From Mansonella perstans (Eukaryota > Nematoda > Chromadorea > Rhabditida > Onchocercidae), in the NCBI GenBank assembly GCA_037074765.1, contig JBAMDO010000062.1:189501-253500 (forward strand): DNA of 64,000 bases, in the 5' to 3' direction. How positions within the stretch are numbered: position 1 is the first letter of the stretch; each line of letters opens with the position of its first letter. A program made the position numbers and the translations under genes. Below the pieces are notes generated by a model, which was not told the origin of the DNA, made no database searches, and was given only the letters and a program-made list of their open reading frames with translations. Shown here piece after piece: positions 1-13,900 of this stretch.

Positions 1-1973
1 TGCGGAGCTATCGAAGGAAAATTATCATGATAGTGATAAAATCCGAATACGTGAACGTGAACTTTTAGATAAATGGTCACAGCTGTTGGCAGCTTTGGAA
101 GCACGACGTCGTGCGCTTTTATCATTAAGTGATCTGATGTGTTTGCTTCGGGATATTGATACCCTGTCATCGGAGATACGTGCACTCGAGGTGAGGTTCA
201 TTTTCATGGATCATTTTTTAATTGCATAACTGCTATCTTTAAAGATCTCCATAATTAAAGATTCTCTTCATTATTAAAATTAAGTTTTGTGTTTTGAATA
301 AAATTTCTGATATTAACTAGTATCTTTTATTAATGTTATCTTTGTTGCGAGTTTCTGATTGATATTGTGATTAATGAGTTCGTGGAGTAGTTAATTGTCT
401 TCTGCATTATCTATATTTTCAGCCTCAATTTCGAAGTCGTGATGTTGGAAAACATTTATTAGGAGTTGAGGATTTGCTTGGCAAACAAGAGATTCTCGAA
501 GCACAACTCAATTCACAGGGAGAATTGTTGAAAAATGTAACATCACAAGCACTAGATTATATTCGTGGAAAGGGCGAACAATATGATGTGTTGCAAAGAA
601 AACTGGACGATGTAAGCGGTCTTTATGCGAGGTAAATTATAATACGCAAATCTCAGTTTACTTTTAAAATTAAAATAGACAGATTAGATTAAATGCAAAA
701 GTAGCGACGTTCTCAATAACATATATACATTTTGCAGTGTTGTACAATTATGTCAACAACGAAGAATAATCTTATACCGTGCCCGGGATTTGTATCGTTT
801 TATTCAAGATGATGAAGAAGAAATGAGTTGGCTGCAGGAAAAAGAAGATTTATGCATTTCATTGCTTAAAAACAGAGATCTTTCAGCTACTTCTCAATTA
901 AGACGTATTTTTAAGGTGAACATTTTAATATTTTTAGTTTTAATTTTTTTTTAAATTTTAATCTTTTTTCTATAATTCATTTTTTTTTACTATAAAATCT
1001 TTGAAATAGTTGAAATTTTTTTTTTCTTTAATTGCAGAATTTGGAAACTGAAATGGAAGGACATTGGCAAAGAGCAAAAGGTGTCATTGCAGCTGGTGAA
1101 CGATTGATATCAACGGGTCAAAATAAAGAGGATATTCAAACAAGAATATATAATTTACATGCAAAATGGGAGCAGCTGCGAAAAGTTTGTTTAATTATAG
1201 AAGCATAAACATTTCGGATTTATTTTTTTTAGAAAAAGTTATTTTTCAGTTAAATCAATTACGTACATATTTATGAATATTTATCAGTAAAAAATTTGGA
1301 TGGATACTGTGAATGCGTGATATTGAAAGTTTTAGATTTAAATTTTTCAAAGAGACTTTTCCGAAGCAAAATTTTAATATGTAAAAGTACGGCGAAAAAA
1401 GAATGGTTTGCACATCTATCTTTTTGTCGATATATACTTTTTTCTTTTCTTTTTTAGGTAGTTGAAGCTGTTGGAAGATGGCTACGTGAAGCTGAACAAG
1501 CTCACCAGTATTTCCAGGATGCAAATGAAGCAGAAAGTTGGATTCGTGAGAAAATGCCACTTGTCAAAAGTGGTGATTATGGGCGTGATGAACAAACATC
1601 GGAAAATCTGTTATCAAGGTGAATTAATTTTCTAATTTTATGAATTTGATAACGCTAAATTCGATACTTTTATGGACAACTTTTTTTTGTACAACCATTT
1701 TTATTTCACTATTTTGCATTTTTATCACTGCTAGCATCTTTCACTTTAATAATATCTAGTATTTTTAATTAAAGGCATTTACGTTTGGAAGAAGAGATCC
1801 AGGCTTATCGAGCTGATATAATAAGGCTTGAAGAAATGGCAAGAGAGCTAGCAAATACGGAATTCATTGCGGGCGCTGTTGTGCGTATCGAAGATACGGA
1901 AGAGCTTATTGTACCGCAGGTGAAAGTGCTATACGCTTACGCTGGAAATAATATCGAAGTTAAAAAAGATGAG
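1..1973 (+). other. sma-1: Beta-heavy spectrin: repeats preceding the SH3 domain (exons 1-6)
   Basis: Exons inferred at 1-190, 423-631, 738-915, 1038-1184, 1458-1618 and 1775-1973, each flanked by GT donor and AG acceptor with matching phase. The spliced frame reads as spectrin repeat helices, for instance the stretch ANEAESWIREKMPLVKSGDYG in exon 5, which is the classic helix A to B transition. Exon 6 ends inside the SH3 domain, after the residues VKVLYAYAGNNIEVKKDE. In C. elegans SMA-1 the SH3 lies in the fifth repeat, so the window probably opens in repeat 3 or 4; this count is inferred, not measured. Confidence 0.9.
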
Positions 1974-4900
1974 GTTAGCGCCATTGCCTATTTTCTTCGT
2001 CTTCATAATATATTTATCGAAATTTTTGTCTAAATTGCACTGTGTTATGTGTTGGTGTAATTTTCTTGCCTGGCAACCTGATCCAATTCATTCTGTATTA
2101 ATTTAATGAATGAACGATTTTTATTTCTTTTTTCGTATTTAGTCCTGTTTATTTCCTTTGATTCATAGATTTCAGATTAACTTTGAAAATTTTCTAAATT
2201 TCTTGTTTATGATTTTAAAAAGATAAAAAGCGAATCATTAAAGGATTCTTTGTTTTATGTCAATAATGTTTTAGGGCTAAATTTGTGTATTGCGTGCATA
2301 ATTTATTAGTAAATGGTTTTGTTTGAGAAGTCGAATAATTGAACAAAGAATCAGTAAATGAGAAATTAGGATCAATTAAAAAATTTTATTTCAAGATATT
2401 AGCACTTATCGAAAAATCAAACAACGATTGGTGGCGTATTCTTAAGCAAAATGGAATCGAAGGTTATGTACCCGCAAATTATTGTAAAGTTGTGGAAGGT
2501 GAAACAGTAACGGTTGCGCAAACAATAACTACTCGTAAAACGGAACGTGAAACACAGAGTTCCCGGAATGCCATCATGGAACGCCAAGAAGCCATAAGCG
2601 CTGGTTATCGGAATTTGAATAATCTGGCTGAGGTAAAAGGACAATTGCTTTGCTTTGATCTTATTGTTTAATACTATCTGAGCATGATTTACCGGGATTC
2701 TTTTTCATTTTATTCACTTTTAGAATCTATATTCGGTTTTCTTAACTCTTTTGAAACTCATTTCACAATTCTTTTTCTAGTTTTAACTGACTCATATTGT
2801 CAAAATAGAGTTTTATGAATTTTAGGAGCGTCGGCGACTTCTCAGTGATGTAATTAAGCTATATAAATTCTTACGTGAATGTGATCAATTTGAAACTTGG
2901 GCAAAAGAGACAGAAGCAGCTCTTGCTGACAGCGCTACTTCAGATAATGTTAAGGCTTCCCGGAAAAAATTTAATGTAAGTTGGAAGAAAATTCTTGTAT
3001 ACGTAATATCAAATTAAGTAAAAATAAGTTGAAAATTAAACTGCTAAAGATTTATATATTATGAAACGGTGCTTGTAATTATAGTAAAACATTTCGCCTT
3101 TACAGCTCTACTCTACCCGAAATTGTTGCCTGGAAAATGTACTGTGAGTTTTTGGTATTCATACAGTTTGAAACAAATTACGACCATGGCTGAGTATTTT
3201 TAAATACCCTGAGTAGATATAATTGAATGAAGTATTATTCTCGCATTTACTTAAATTTTAAATTGATTGTTCACTTTTTTTAGAAACTTGAAAACGAAAT
3301 CAATGCAAATGGTAAAATACAGATAAAACGAATTAATGATGTTGCCGAAGAATTAGTTAATGAGGGTCATAGCCACAGTGATGAAATTCGACGATGTCAG
3401 GATGCAACAAATTTCCTTTGGAATAAAATACGTGATCTCTTAAAGATAAAGCAGCGTCAACTTGTAAGTTGATTTAATTAACAGATGACTTTTTTTTCCT
3501 ACGATTAGATGATTTTTCTAGTTTTACAAAGGTAATTCGAAAATCGAAAGAATTTCAACAGCATCTTTTGTGAATTTTTTTCTTTGGACTTTTCACGAAC
3601 TGACAAAATTACCATTAGTGGCGTTTATCATTTGCAGTAATTTTATCAGTGCTTGTGAGAGATAGTCTAGTTTAAGTTAAATATTGTTGCACGTTCAACA
3701 TGCGTAATATTTGTATTAATGTGGATTTTGGTATGTCATTGGGTTAAAGATTTACCATTAAAAATTAAAAGTAGTACTGCTATAGCATAATAGTTTTTTC
3801 CGTTAATGCTTTCTCTCATTTCAGGAAGCTGCCGAAAGAGTTGCAGCATTTAATGAAACATGCGAAGATGCGCGATCATGGATGCAGGATAAATTTGATT
3901 TACTTGAACATAAGACTGATATGAATGATCCAAAAGCTGTTCAAGCAATACAAAAGCGTTATCAAAATTTGGGAAAAGATCTTAAACCATTGGAAGAAAA
4001 AATTCGTTTCTTGCAAAAGCTTGCAGATGAGGTTTATTTGCATTCATTTTCCACTTTTTTTTTTCGATAAAATATGACCTTGCAACTATACAAAAGCTCA
4101 GATAGATTCACATAGTCACTTTTTTGTTTCAATAATTAAGCAAACATTTGAATTTTTCAGAAGGATAAGGTAAAAAATGCTGAATGAACGAACTATTTCC
4201 AGGTGAAAAAAGAACATCCTGAAGAGGCTGCTAGAATTGAAAAGATGATCAAGGAATTAGTAAAAATGCATGATGAATTGCGGCAAAAATCAGCTGCACG
4301 CATTGAGGAAACTGAACAGACCCAAGGACATCAAATGTTCGATAGTGCTGTAAAGTATGTTTTATTATTGAGTTGCGGAACAGAATTAATTATTTATTTG
4401 AATATTTGGCCAGAATTTTATTGTTTTCTACTCATTCGATTTAAAAGCAGTGTGCTTTTTAAAATTATATCGCCGATAGATTAAATTAATTTGCAATGCT
4501 TTCTTATTTAAAGCTCTAAAGACTTCTGTCTGTTTTTAAGCTTTCAGACTTTTAGAATTCACATCGCAGTGGGGCATTAAATCATATTTTATGGGGTTTA
4601 TGAAATTTTTCATTGTTACTTTTTTTTTTTAGAAATTTGCAAACATGGATTGAAAAAACAAAATTAGCTCTTGTTGATAATACCCGACCGGTAGATGTTT
4701 CATCAGCTGAAGAACTGCTGAAGAAGCATTATGAGCTTAACGATGAAATGAGTGGAAAAAAATATGAATTCGATTATGTTCGTGATCTCGGGCAACGCTT
4801 GCTGCAAAAAAATTCTGCACTCAACGATGTTTGTCTTTTAGAAATTAATTGTAAAGGAACGGTCTTCATTGATTTCAAATATCTTATTTTGAGATTAACG

Positions 4901-7900
4901 GGAAATTGATAAAATTAAAATTAATTGGTAAAATTACTATTATTACATCATCATTAGTCATTTGAGAAATTGATAAATATTCGAAAAAATTTAAAAATTA
5001 ATTTGACTTGAAAATTTAGGAAATTAGCTTGAAGTAGTAATATATTAAACATTATTTTTCAGGTGAGGGGATGTTTGAAAAAATTAGACACCGAACAACA
5101 AACACTCAATGCTTTATGGAAAGAAAAGGAGAGATGGCTAAAAGAGCTTTTGAATTTGCAATTGTTAAATACGGAGGCAGAAAGAATTGACGCAGCAACA
5201 AAAGGACATGAAGCTTTTTTGGAACTTTCTAACCTTGGGGTATTTTGTTACCCTTTTAAAGGCTTCTAAAATCAATACCATTGATTTATATGCTGAAATT
5301 TGAATTGCAGATTGATAATTCCATTTTATTGTTACGACTTTTGGTTATCTTTTTTGTAGCAAAATATGGTGAATACTCTTTTTATTATGATCTTTGTATA
5401 AATCGATTCAGGACTCAGTAGAAACAGCTGAAAATTTGTTGAAACGTCATTCGGACTTCGAAGCGAAACTTCGGGCCCAGGAAGATCGACTGAAAGCTTT
5501 TGCGCGAAGTGCCGATCAATTGATCCAGGCAAAACACAGAGAAGCAGATTTCATTAAAAAGGTTTTCGCAGAATGCAAATGTTTATTCTGGGCACTTTAT
5601 AAATTATTGCTTTCGTTTGTAGTTTAAGCAATTAATCATTTTCAAAAAAAGTTTTATAACTATTTTTTCCTCTGATTTCTCTAGATAAGTACCTAATCAG
5701 TTATTTGAAATAAATAAGAATTAGGTTAAAGATTTAATATGAGTGATATATTATTCAGTGTACTCATTGTTGCATTTATTTGTTTGCTGGCATTACAGTT
5801 TTTTTTTTTTTTTTATTTGCTTAAAGAGCATTTATATCATGCAGTACATTGATTACTTTCTCGAAAATTCAGCGCCGTGATGATGTTTTGGCTCGTCGTT
5901 CGCAAGTCCATCAAACAGCAGCAAAGAGACGTATGCGCCTAGAAGCATCACTTCAGTATCAAAATTTACGCCGGAATATTCAAGAGTTGTCGCAATGGAT
6001 AGCTGAGAAGAGGAAAATTGCAAATGACGAATCATATCGAGATACCGCATCTATTACTATGAAATTGCTAAAGCATAAGGCATTTGAGGCGGAATTAAAA
6101 GCCAATGCCGCACGTCTAGACGAATTGAATGCGGTAAGACTGAGCTTTTGTTAAATATCGTAAAATTGATAATTGCTTAATTAATATTTTTTAAATGATT
6201 TCTGATCTGTTGAAAACTTTATTTAAGTCAGTGGGTCATAGTCTTGTTATTGCTAATTTCGAACGGAATGAAATGTTAGCAAGTTTAATTAACATTGATA
6301 ACGTCTCTAAAATACAACAGTATATTAAGCGTTGAACTAATAGAATAGATGAAGTATTGGTTGTTTAAGTTTTAATGAAATTTAAAAGCTAAGCCTGACG
6401 AAACAACAATGTTTGCTGATTCTTCTTTGATGGATTTTTTCATAATTAATTAACTCATATTTTTATTAGGAAGGAAATGCTCTTATAGCAGCGCAACACT
6501 ATGAATCGAAATCCATTCGAAGGTTGTTAGATGGTGTAAATGGAGAATGGTCTAATCTCTTACGTGCGGCAAATGCCAAAGGAGAATGTTTGAGACAAGC
6601 AGAAAATCAAAAAGGATTGAATAGCTCCTTGGATGATGCTCATTTAAAGTTAGATGAAATACAAGCATCTTTGAATTCGAAAGATCTGGGATCTGATTTG
6701 CGTGGCGTAAAGGAACTCATCCATAAACAGATTACTGTGGAAAAAGAAATGAATATTTTCGAGAAAAGAGTTCTTGAAATAACTGAGAAAGCAAATGTTA
6801 TGATGGAACAAGGACATTTCGATTCTGTCACCATTGAAAAGGCTGTACAAAAATTGACAGAAAGGTTCATTTTGATTTCTTGTTCACTTGTGGTCCCATG
6901 AATTTAAAGCTTTTATTGTGAATTTCAATCATTTTTATTTTCAAAGGCTAAATTTGAACTGATATTTTTGATTCAAATTTGAACATCAAATTAAGTGTTC
7001 AAATTTTGGAATTAGTAAAATCATTGCAAAGTAATCAATAGGCATTCTATTCATTCAAGTGAACTTCCAAGTGAAAATCTTCAAATCACAAAACCATCAT
7101 TTTATTATGATAACAGTGAAAATTTTCAGATTTGAATCACTGAAAGAACCGGCCAAAATTCGTCGGATGGCATTGGAAGAAAGCTTGAAATGGCATCAAC
7201 TGTCGTTTGATATAGACTGTGAAATGCATTGGATTTCGGAAAAGGTTCCTATTGCATCATCTGGAGAAACTGGCCGCTCTCTTACGGAAGCCACCAATAT
7301 GCAAAAAAAACATGAACAGCTGGAGGTTAGCCTTTAGATATATTTACAATATTGGTAAATTATTTGGAGGTTTATGTTTTTGGTTCTTAATATGAAGTTT
7401 TTTTCAAGCAAACCATTGAGATAATTACAAATAGTGGTCAGATCAGTTTTCGTATTTTTTCGTTTAACAGCTCTTTTTTCAGTAAATAATCAATTTATTC
7501 TTTTTCTTTTTATTATAATATATCCTTCACATTTTGGGTTTGTTCTCCATGTTTGTGAATTAGCGGTTTTCTGATATTTTATCTCGAATGGTATTTAAAA
7601 GAGTTCTTTTTCAAATTTGCAGGCAGAGGTGGCATCAAGACTGCCTCATATCAATCAGACACTAAATCGTGCTAGCAACCTTATTAAAGAAAAGCATTAT
7701 GCCCGAGAACAAATACGCAGTAAATATGGACAAGTGCTTTTTATTCTATGTTATGTTGTTTTATTTTTAAACCTAAGCAATATTTTCAGTCAAAGTACTC
7801 AGTTTTTTAATTGCAGCTTGCTGAAGCTTTGGCACATTTGAATAATTTAATGCGAAAGCGGAAGAATTTACTGGATTGGGCTTTGAAGGAAGAGCAATAC

Positions 7901-7942
7901 ATGTTTGATGCAGCCGAGGTAATAGATTGTGTTTTAAACTTG

Positions 7943-7973
<31 letters not shown>

Positions 7974-10900
7974 ATAATGAACCCATGAAATCCATACAGA
8001 GGAGAGCTTTTTAAATTGATTTTTAAGTTCGGCGAACTATTTCAAATCTTTTCATTGTTTCTCTGATCACTGAGATATTTAGGTCGATTCTTGGATGAAT
8101 GAAAAGCGGGGAGCGTTAACATCAGAAGATTACGGTCAGGATGAAGATGCAACGCAGAAGTTGTTGACTAAGCATAAAGCTTTGCAAGCTGATATGATTA
8201 CATATAAGTAGGTTTACACTTGCATTTATTAGTGCATTCACTTTTCTTCGTATTAAATTTGGTTTGCCTATTTCTGAAACATTTTATCAGTAGTTAGATT
8301 GAAATGTAAAAATATCTTCATCATAAGGATATTGATGAAAGGAGGCAATGGTTTTAGTAACTTTTGCGATATTAATTGCAGCTGCATTTCTTTCCCTATT
8401 TCACTCACTTATCCTTGTAGCAGTTGTCGAAACTACTTTGATTTAGTCTCTAAAAAGCAATGTCATTTCCGAATTTTTATTCATTTTACAGGCAGTGGCT
8501 TCAAAAATTAGCAGTTCAGTGTAAGGAATTGGAGAAATTGAATCGATCAAACAATGAACGATTTGTTATGCGACAAGCGGAACTGGAAAAGGAATTTGAA
8601 ACACTTTCAACTTTGGCAGATGAAAGAAGGCAGCAACTTGAAAATGCAGTCTATTTATATCAGTATTTGCGAGAAAGTCATGATTTAGAAGCATGGATCA
8701 ATGAGCAATTATTAGTTGCAATGAGCGAAGATTACGGAATCGATTATGAGCATTTAAAGGTTACTGAAAGTTATGCAAGAAAATTTAGATTTTCGAAATT
8801 TTTACACTAATTTTTGTCTCAACTTAAAATCAATTGTTATTTAATACTTTAAAGAAATAATTCAACAATTGAGACAGTATGATGAAGATAATTGTGATTT
8901 GAGTATGGCTATGAGGAATACCGATAATCGCATTGATTTTTCAGAGGAGTTAATTTAAAATTTTCAGTCAAGGAAACATTAAGGCAGCAAAAATTTCCCT
9001 AACCACTTGATCTTGCTAACATAACGATATACATTTCAGGAATTACAAAGTCGGTTCGAAGATTTCAAACAAAGTGTCAAAACAGGTAGTGAAAGATTTG
9101 TACACAGTGAATCAGCAGCGAATGCATTGCTGAGACGCAATCCACCGTTTGCTCGTGACATTTTGAAACGACAAGAAAAGCTTAGGTGACTGAAGCTATT
9201 TTTACAAGGACATTTTATCAGTTTTTCAGCCGGAAAAATTCTATTTATCTTCTGTCTCATTGATTTTTTATAACCATCTATTCTTGTTTTCAACAGAGAT
9301 GGTAGGTAGCTTTCATTTCTTTCAATTTCTTTCAATGAAATAAAATTTATCAAGATCAGAATTCATGAATTTCATCTCGAGGGAATTCATTAGTTAGAAT
9401 ATGTTTTTCTTTTAATTTACCAAAATTGATGTAAGTAGAACTTCCTGAAGCCTAGAATTAGTCGAAAGACTTGCAGTATTTTAATTTTAAATGAGTAATC
9501 TTAAAAATTTAGATCTGTCTGGTCGTTGCTGCTAGATTATATTGAAAGTCGAGATCAGAAGTTAGAAGCAGCGGAAGAGTTGCATCGTTTCAATCGTGAT
9601 ATAGCTGAGAATCAAGAAAGAATAGCTGAGAAGCAAGCTTCAATTCCTGCAGAACTTGGTAAAGACATCAAGCAAGTTCACTCCTTGTGGTTGAAGCATG
9701 AAGCTTTCGAAAATCAGCTTGGTGCTATGGAGCAGCAGTTACGCGATCTGCTAGAAGAAAGCGCACGTTTGAAGGCTGCTTATCCTGGTGGTAATGCGAA
9801 ACATATCACAGCACAACAAACAGCTTTGGCTGAAGCTTGGCAAGATTTACAGGACGCAACCGTTTTACGTCGCGATATGCTGAAAGCTGCTTACGATTTC
9901 CAACGTTTTTACGTGAACGTGAGTAGTTGCTAAGAGTTTTTATCAATTGGGGTTTTCTATATAGTGCAATGATACCATAGATTATATTCCATGTGTTTTT
10001 AAAATTTTTTGTACTGTAACGTGGGATCCGAAATGAAATAACTTTCAGTTTACAGTCTCTCAAATCCCAAGGTACTTCATTTTTCATCATATGCGTATTA
10101 GAAGTAATAGCACCGAAAAAAATCATTGCGTAAGCAAACCTTAAGATTCTGACGTAATATTTTGAGGTAGGTAGGAAGATTCTCTTACAACTTTGAGGTA
10201 AGTGTTATGTAATAAATTTAGGCCCGTGATTTGATAGCATGGACAGAAGTTATTGTACGAGATATGCAGAGCAAGCAAGCAGTGCATGATTTGCAAAGTG
10301 CGGAATGGTTGCAGAAGGAGCATCTTCGCCTACAGGTAAATATCCATTGTTTGACGAAATAACAATTGAGGAAAGTTTTTTTGAAAGTGCGGGAAAATGA
10401 AGTAAAGTGCGCATTAAATAATTTATGCTAGCACAAGTTAAGCGCGGTCAACGTGATTTCCTTCAAGTTACAATTCATTTATCATGTTATTGAAACAGAG
10501 TGAGGTTTTGAGTTTATGAAATTTATATAGATTCAATGATACATAATAAATTACACATGATTGAAATATTTATTCATATAATAATAAAAATCCTTGGCAA
10601 CAAGATAACAAGTTCTGATTGTTTGTAGTATCTATTGAATTTAATATTTAAAATATTCGAACTCATCATCCATCGATTCTTACCTTTTAAATTTTGTAGT
10701 ATACTCTTATGTTCGTGGTTGTTTAGGATATTTGACTTCATATTGTGATGAAATTTATCTCTTCTATAATTTTCAAATTTTAGGCAGAAATAGAGACGCG
10801 TGAACCGGATTTTACACGATTAACTAGTCGCGGTGAGCAGATGATAGCAAAAGATCATTATGCAGGTGCAGAAATTTCAGCAAAATTGATGCAGGTAAAA

Positions 10901-13900
10901 GAGAAATTGTCAATTTACAAAAAGAAAAAAAAATGAAAATTTAATTTAAATGGAAAAAAGTTGGAAATTTATGCATTTTGATGGAACAGAGTTCGAAACA
11001 AATTTTAAGAATTTTGCTGTTTCTCTCATGTGTAAAACTGATACGTATCCAAAATATGGACTTTTTACTTTTTTTTAGGTTGAACAAGCTTTGAAACAAG
11101 TCCGAGATGAATGGTCCATGCGACGCGAATGGTTGTCACAGGTACGTGAATGGCATGCATTCCAGCGAGAGGCAAAACAAACTCTGGCTACAGTTGCAGC
11201 TCGCCAAGCAACACTTTGTTGTGCGCAGGTATCTTGAATTCAGTTCCGTCCCAAATGCAAAATTTACTGCTTTATTATTGCATGCAGTTTTTGTAGTACG
11301 TAGAACATCTGTATTTAAACAGTTGTGTTGTTCATTAATTGTGGTAGTATTTTTTAAGGGATATTGAAAATTAATATCTTAATCTTAATAATATAGTTAA
11401 TACGATGTCAACGTTTTAAGATTGGAGGAACAGTAGAAGAAGTTGAAAATCAAATTAAAAAAGTGGAGACATTTCAAAAGGCACTCGTAAATCTTGATGA
11501 TCGTGTTATCGCTTTACAAAAGACAGCAAAACAATTGATTGCTGCCAGACACATTGAATCCTCGAAAATTGACCAGTATATGAAACAGGTATGAGAAGAT
11601 TTGAAATTTATTCAAAAAATATTTTCGAAGTTTAAAAAGCATTTTTTTGAGTTAAAATTGTCAGGATCTGCAATAATATGCACGATTATTTTGTATTCGA
11701 GTAGAGGCAAAAGATTTACTGTAGCCATGAATTGAAATTGAGAGAAAGAAGCATTTGTTACTGTTTCTAAATTGTATCAGCACATTTTCCAGATGGTATT
11801 TGCTGAAGTTTTCATGACTTCTAAAAGTAAACAAAATAGTGCTTCAGAGATATGTGGTTTCAAAAGTTTCATATGTTGCTATGTCGGGATAATTTTTTTC
11901 TTTGAAATTATTTTTGAAAAAGAATTTTTTTTATCAAGGTGGAAGCAGCTCTTGCACAGCTTCGTGTACAATTGAATGTACGAAAGAGTATTCTGGATGA
12001 TGCATTGAATTTGGCTCGCTTCAATAGTGATATGATGGAGATAGAAAGCTGGATTGATGATAAACAGAAGCGAATAAATGCTGAAAGTGATAGACAAGCA
12101 AAATTAACAAGTATCGAAGATAAAATGAAGCGCTTGCAAAAACATCAGGTTTTATAAATTTCTTTCTCTGAAATAATACTGTTTCACTGTATTTAATGTT
12201 AAGCAAACAATGTAAATTTTACTTGCTGGACTAATAGACTAGAAAAAATTTGATGAGTAAGTTTTTTTTTTTGGTTCAGAGCTTCAAAGTTTGCTTACTC
12301 GAAGGTATTTTAATGTTGAAAATTTTTGAACTCTAACTTGATTTGAACAGTATTCATTTTTTACAGGCAATGGAAGCTGAATTATCAACAAATGAATCGC
12401 GAATTCAAGAAATTAAAATACGTGCGGTAACATTAGCATCCAAACCTACAAATGATGGACATGATATTACCAAAAGGTTCAATTCATTGGATTAATTTAT
12501 GATTTAGAAAATGTTTTTGTTTTCTTTTTGCCTAACGTTATTGTACACTCCATTGATTTTAAAAATGGATTTAATTCAGGACTGGTGCTATGTTTAAAAA
12601 ATGGGACGAACTAGTAGCTATGTCACGTGACCAAAGTAGTGCCTTGGAAGAAGCTCGAGATTTATTGGATTTCAAACAACTTGTCGAAAAAGTTATGCGA
12701 TGGATAGGAGTGAGCATAAATAAATTTTCCCATGCAGTCATTTATTCACACATTCTAAATGTTCAAATTGTTTGAATTTAGTGATTCCAGTACTGAAGTG
12801 CGAATTTGATTTATTAAAATAGTGAAATTTTTGGTATTAGAATGCAAATGTGATGTAGTGTTTTTTGTGATACGATTTATGATGTGCCTAAAGTTTTATT
12901 AAATGGAGAAAAAAATGTATAGCAGGCAAAAAATATTTTCCAGGAAAGAGAACTGTTAGTTAGTGCCGGTAAAATGGGTCGCGATATGGAGCACTGTCAA
13001 GCATTACTAGAAAAATTGGATGGTACACAAGCGGACGCAAGTGTTGACCAAACTTCTGTCGAATCTGCTAATTACTTAGGTCAGAAGCTGATTACTCAAG
13101 GACGGTCTTCGAAGGATGAAGTACAACAACAACTTAAAGAACTAAATGAAGCGTTAGTTCTTGAAAAATTTAAATTGCAATTTGTACAAAAATGGTAGAA
13201 GGTTATTATAATGACAGAAAAGACATTGAATTCCTGATTAATGGAAAATTCCAGAGCTGATTTTTGCTTTTCTTCTTCGTTCGATATCACTATTCTCAAA
13301 GTTTATTTGGTTTTAGTTGGATGCAGGTGCAGGTCAAGCTAAGTTTGTATCGCTCGCAGCTTCATTCAGCACTTGAAGTTCATGCATTCAATCGTGATGT
13401 TGATGACACTTGTGAAAGGATTCAAGAGAAGCTGACTGCTGTCACAAGTGATGATCTTGGAAAAGATTTACATTCTGTTGAGGCATTGATACGCAAACAG
13501 GAAGCGGTAGAAAGAGACATGACTGTTATTCATGAAAAACTTAAGTTACGGCTTAAATCTAACTTAGCTGTTAAATAATTACAAAGTTAATGCGAACTTG
13601 AATGAATTTGAAATCGAAAGTAATTCCCGATTTGAATTTAGGTCTTATAGAAAAAATAAATATTGTTTCATGGAAAACCTGAATGGAAGGCTGAAATATC
13701 TTCCTATTTGTTGAAGAAATATAAAAGGACCAGCGCTATCAATTGCCGAATTAATATAAGGAAGCATAGTAATAAACAATTTAGGAATATAATTGGCTCC
13801 AAATGTTTTAGGCACACGATATTGAGGCGCAGAAACTTCTCGACAAGAAACCTCCACTTTGCAACACAGTTATCGAATCATTGCAGAAACTGGAGACTTC

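Noticed and set aside
9036..9353. 105-codon open frame on the - strand
   Set aside because: Antisense to the spectrin exon at 9040-9185; no independent homology.
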